NCBI GenBank assembly: GCA_002410065.1
Contig: DHQB01000006.1
Coordinates: 1-64,000 of the forward strand
DNA from: Bacteroidales bacterium UBA5349
GTDB lineage: Bacteria > Bacteroidota > Bacteroidia > Bacteroidales > Tenuifilaceae
Length of the DNA: 64,000 nt
Direction of reading: 5' to 3'
The translations under genes were made by a program, and so were the position numbers. The notes under the pieces were generated by a model. The model did not search any database, had not been told where the DNA came from, and saw nothing but the letters and a program-made list of their open reading frames with translations. Every line of letters starts with the position of its first letter. Positions within the stretch are counted from its first letter, which is position 1. This document shows positions 62,545 to 64,000 of the stretch, piece by piece.

Positions 62545-63632
62545 GAAGGTTTGGACTGAAAATACTCGACATATACATCATCCGTAAATTTGTTGGCACC
62601 TATTTTTATGCCATTATCCTAATTGTTGGAATTGCCGTTGTTTTTGATGTTGCCGAAAAAATGGACGATTTCATGGGGAAGGGTGCACCACTAAGCGCGA
62701 TTATTTTCGATTATTATCTGAACTTTATCCCCTATTTTGCAAACCTTTTTAGCTCGTTATTCACCTTTATTGCCGTAATTTTTTTTACCTCAAAAATGGC
62801 ATACAACACGGAGATTATTGCCATTTTAAGCAGCGGTGTTAGCTTCAGAAGGATGCTGTTCCCATACTTTGTTTCGGCAACAATTATTGCCCTATTCTCG
62901 TTTCTGCTTAATAGTTTTATTATTCCCCCAGCAAACCGAACACGTATTGAGTTTGAAAATGCCTACGTAAAAAAAGCGTTAAAAAGTACCGAACGAAATA
63001 TTCACCGGCAGGTAAGGTCTGGCATTTTTATCTACATGCAATCATACAATACGAATAGTGAAATTGGATACAAGTTTACTATGGAAAAAATTGTAGATGG
63101 CAAAATGGAATCTAAACTCATGAGCGATTATATAAAGTGGAACCCGGAAAACAGCAAGTGGACTGTAAACAACTATCACATAAGAAATTATACCGACAAA
63201 GGTGAGGAAGTGATATCAGGAGAGAAAATTGATACCACCATCTACCTAGACCCATCGGACTTTTCAAGGAGACTGAACATTGTTGAAACAATGAATATGT
63301 TTGAACTTGATGAGTTTATTGATCAACAGAGATTACAAGGTGCCGGAAATGTTGATTTCTATCTTATTGAAAAATATAGTCGTGTGGCTTACCCTTTCTC
63401 TACATTTATCCTAACACTTATCGGGGTTGCGCTCTCATCGCGTAAGGTTAGAGGAGGTATTGGCCTACACATTGGGCTTGGATTAGGATTAAGCTTTAGC
63501 TACATTCTTTTCATGCGATTTTCAACCATGTTCTCTGTAGGGGGCAGTATTCCTCCACTAATTGCTGTTTGGATTCCTAACCTACTCTATGCAGTAATTG
63601 CTCTCATCCTTTATCGATTAGCACCAAAATAA
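62541..63632 (+). CDS. LptF/LptG-family permease
   Basis: 363 residues. Helices: three near the N-terminus (about 13-35, 55-85, 97-125), a large periplasmic beta-jellyroll part (about 130-265), then three helices near the C-terminus (FSTFILTLIGVALSSRKVRG, GLGLSFSYILFMRFSTMF, LLYAVIALILYRLA). This is the YjgP/YjgQ (LptF/LptG) topology, which extracts lipopolysaccharide from the inner membrane with LptB. LptF and LptG cannot be separated with certainty, so no symbol is given. It is translationally coupled to tgt by ATGA. Confidence 0.9.
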   Translation: MRRFGLKILDIYIIRKFVGTYFYAIILIVGIAVVFDVAEKMDDFMGKGAPLSAIIFDYYLNFIPYFANLFSSLFTFIAVIFFTSKMAYNTEIIAILSSGVSFRRMLFPYFVSATIIALFSFLLNSFIIPPANRTRIEFENAYVKKALKSTERNIHRQVRSGIFIYMQSYNTNSEIGYKFTMEKIVDGKMESKLMSDYIKWNPENSKWTVNNYHIRNYTDKGEEVISGEKIDTTIYLDPSDFSRRLNIVETMNMFELDEFIDQQRLQGAGNVDFYLIEKYSRVAYPFSTFILTLIGVALSSRKVRGGIGLHIGLGLGLSFSYILFMRFSTMFSVGGSIPPLIAVWIPNLLYAVIALILYRLAPK

Positions 63633-63642
63633 GCCTGCTGAA

Positions 63643-64000
63643 CTATACTTTGCCCATAAGGTCTTGTTCAAGCAAAGTGCTGTAAATTGCACCATTAGGC
63701 GTTAAAGTGCTTTTATAAAGGGTTATCCTATCAACCATTGATCGTTGGATAGATTGGTTACTGGCCTCTTTTACTATTGATTCTATCAGCTGTATATTTT
63801 CAATGCTCTTAATCCTGCCGATGGTTATATGCGGATTGAAACCCCTTTGATCTGAGGTAAAGCCAATTGGGCTTACCACTCTATTCACTTCAGCATGCAG
63901 TTCCTTTAGCATTTCGCTCTCCTCAACACCCAACCAAAGCACCTTTGGATAGTTCTTTTGTCCAAATGTTCCAATCCCTTTCAGCGCAATTTCCAATGGA
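63643..64000 (-). CDS. RNA 2',3'-cyclic phosphodiesterase (ThpR/LigT), 5' end cut by window
   Basis: The C-terminal 119 residues or so of a 2H phosphoesterase. The visible motif is FNPHITIGRIKS, which carries the second HxT; the first HxT motif expected near residue 40 lies outside the window. ALKGIGTFGQKNYPKVLWLG and MVDRITLYKSTLTPNGAIYS also match the family. The frame stays open to the last base of the window, so this gene is partial; the TTG at 63996 is not a believable start. It converges with the LptF/G-type permease gene. Confidence 0.85.
   Translation of the reverse strand, partial: PLEIALKGIGTFGQKNYPKVLWLGVEESEMLKELHAEVNRVVSPIGFTSDQRGFNPHITIGRIKSIENIQLIESIVKEASNQSIQRSMVDRITLYKSTLTPNGAIYSTLLEQDLMGKV

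Noticed and set aside
1..64000. CRISPR arrays, rRNA and tRNA genes
   Set aside because: No regularly spaced repeats and no cloverleaf or rRNA-like sequence was noticed; tRNA detection by eye is limited.

Overview
The window reads as ordinary chromosome of a member of the Bacteroidota, most likely an anaerobic or microaerobic Bacteroidales/Marinilabiliales-type bacterium. The evidence is a PorT-like type IX secretion protein, a secreted protein with a type IX C-terminal sorting tail, a lipoprotein TamA homologue, LytS/LytTR signalling with a Reg_prop/Y_Y_Y sensor, many PorT-family barrels, and repeated TAnnTTTG -7 promoter motifs (the Bacteroidota sigma-A type). A one-chain pyruvate:ferredoxin oxidoreductase fits anaerobic metabolism, and mqnE plus menG point to menaquinone made by the futalosine route. 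No tRNA, rRNA, CRISPR array, transposase or integrase was seen. The genus is not identified.

Layout. 0-3.8 kb holds a run of very small proteins of stress and envelope type: a tail-anchored coiled coil, a decayed two-helix membrane protein, an OMPLA-like barrel, an lmo0937-type peptide, a basic peptide, two CsbD-like paralogues and a DUF4348-like lipoprotein. 3.9-7.8 kb holds two outer-membrane barrels, an ice-binding-type (DUF3494) lipoprotein, an unknown protein and a degenerate cupin. 8.0-13.4 kb is the accessory segment: a leftward operon encoding a five-helix membrane protein, a double-glycine-leader peptide with a four-cysteine core, a carboxypeptidase-regulatory-like surface protein, a membrane-anchored thioredoxin-like protein and a C39-peptidase ABC exporter. 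It lies between a broken aroC remnant (8.07 kb) and an intact aroC (13.4 kb), and the two aroC copies share promoter and 5' sequence. The exporter reading frame runs into the antisense strand of the remnant.

From 14.6 kb onward the genes are mostly housekeeping: nifJ; a two-component system followed by ruvX and def; tsaC-like and fsa; a lipoprotein amidase; a YhiN-type flavoprotein; an NSS transporter; TamL divergent from a SpoU methyltransferase; purL-menG-porT-flavoprotein in one direction; acyl-CoA carboxylase subunits; an RhlE-like helicase; dnaB; a polyprenyl sugar-phosphate transferase; pcm; an MBL hydrolase; gcvP; PASTA protein-T9SS cargo-RluD-type synthase-ddl; mqnE; rpmH; GT2-sigma-rsmG; tgt-lptF/G-type permease; and the end of a 2',3'-cyclic phosphodiesterase cut by the window edge.

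The most promising undescribed system is the five-gene peptide maturation and export operon at 8.2-12.8 kb together with its aroC-duplicating insertion. Its precursor has a clear leader and four core cysteines, and it is paired with a CxxC thioredoxin-like protein, so a disulfide-bonded secreted peptide is the leading hypothesis. All functional statements come from motif recognition by eye; no database search was run.
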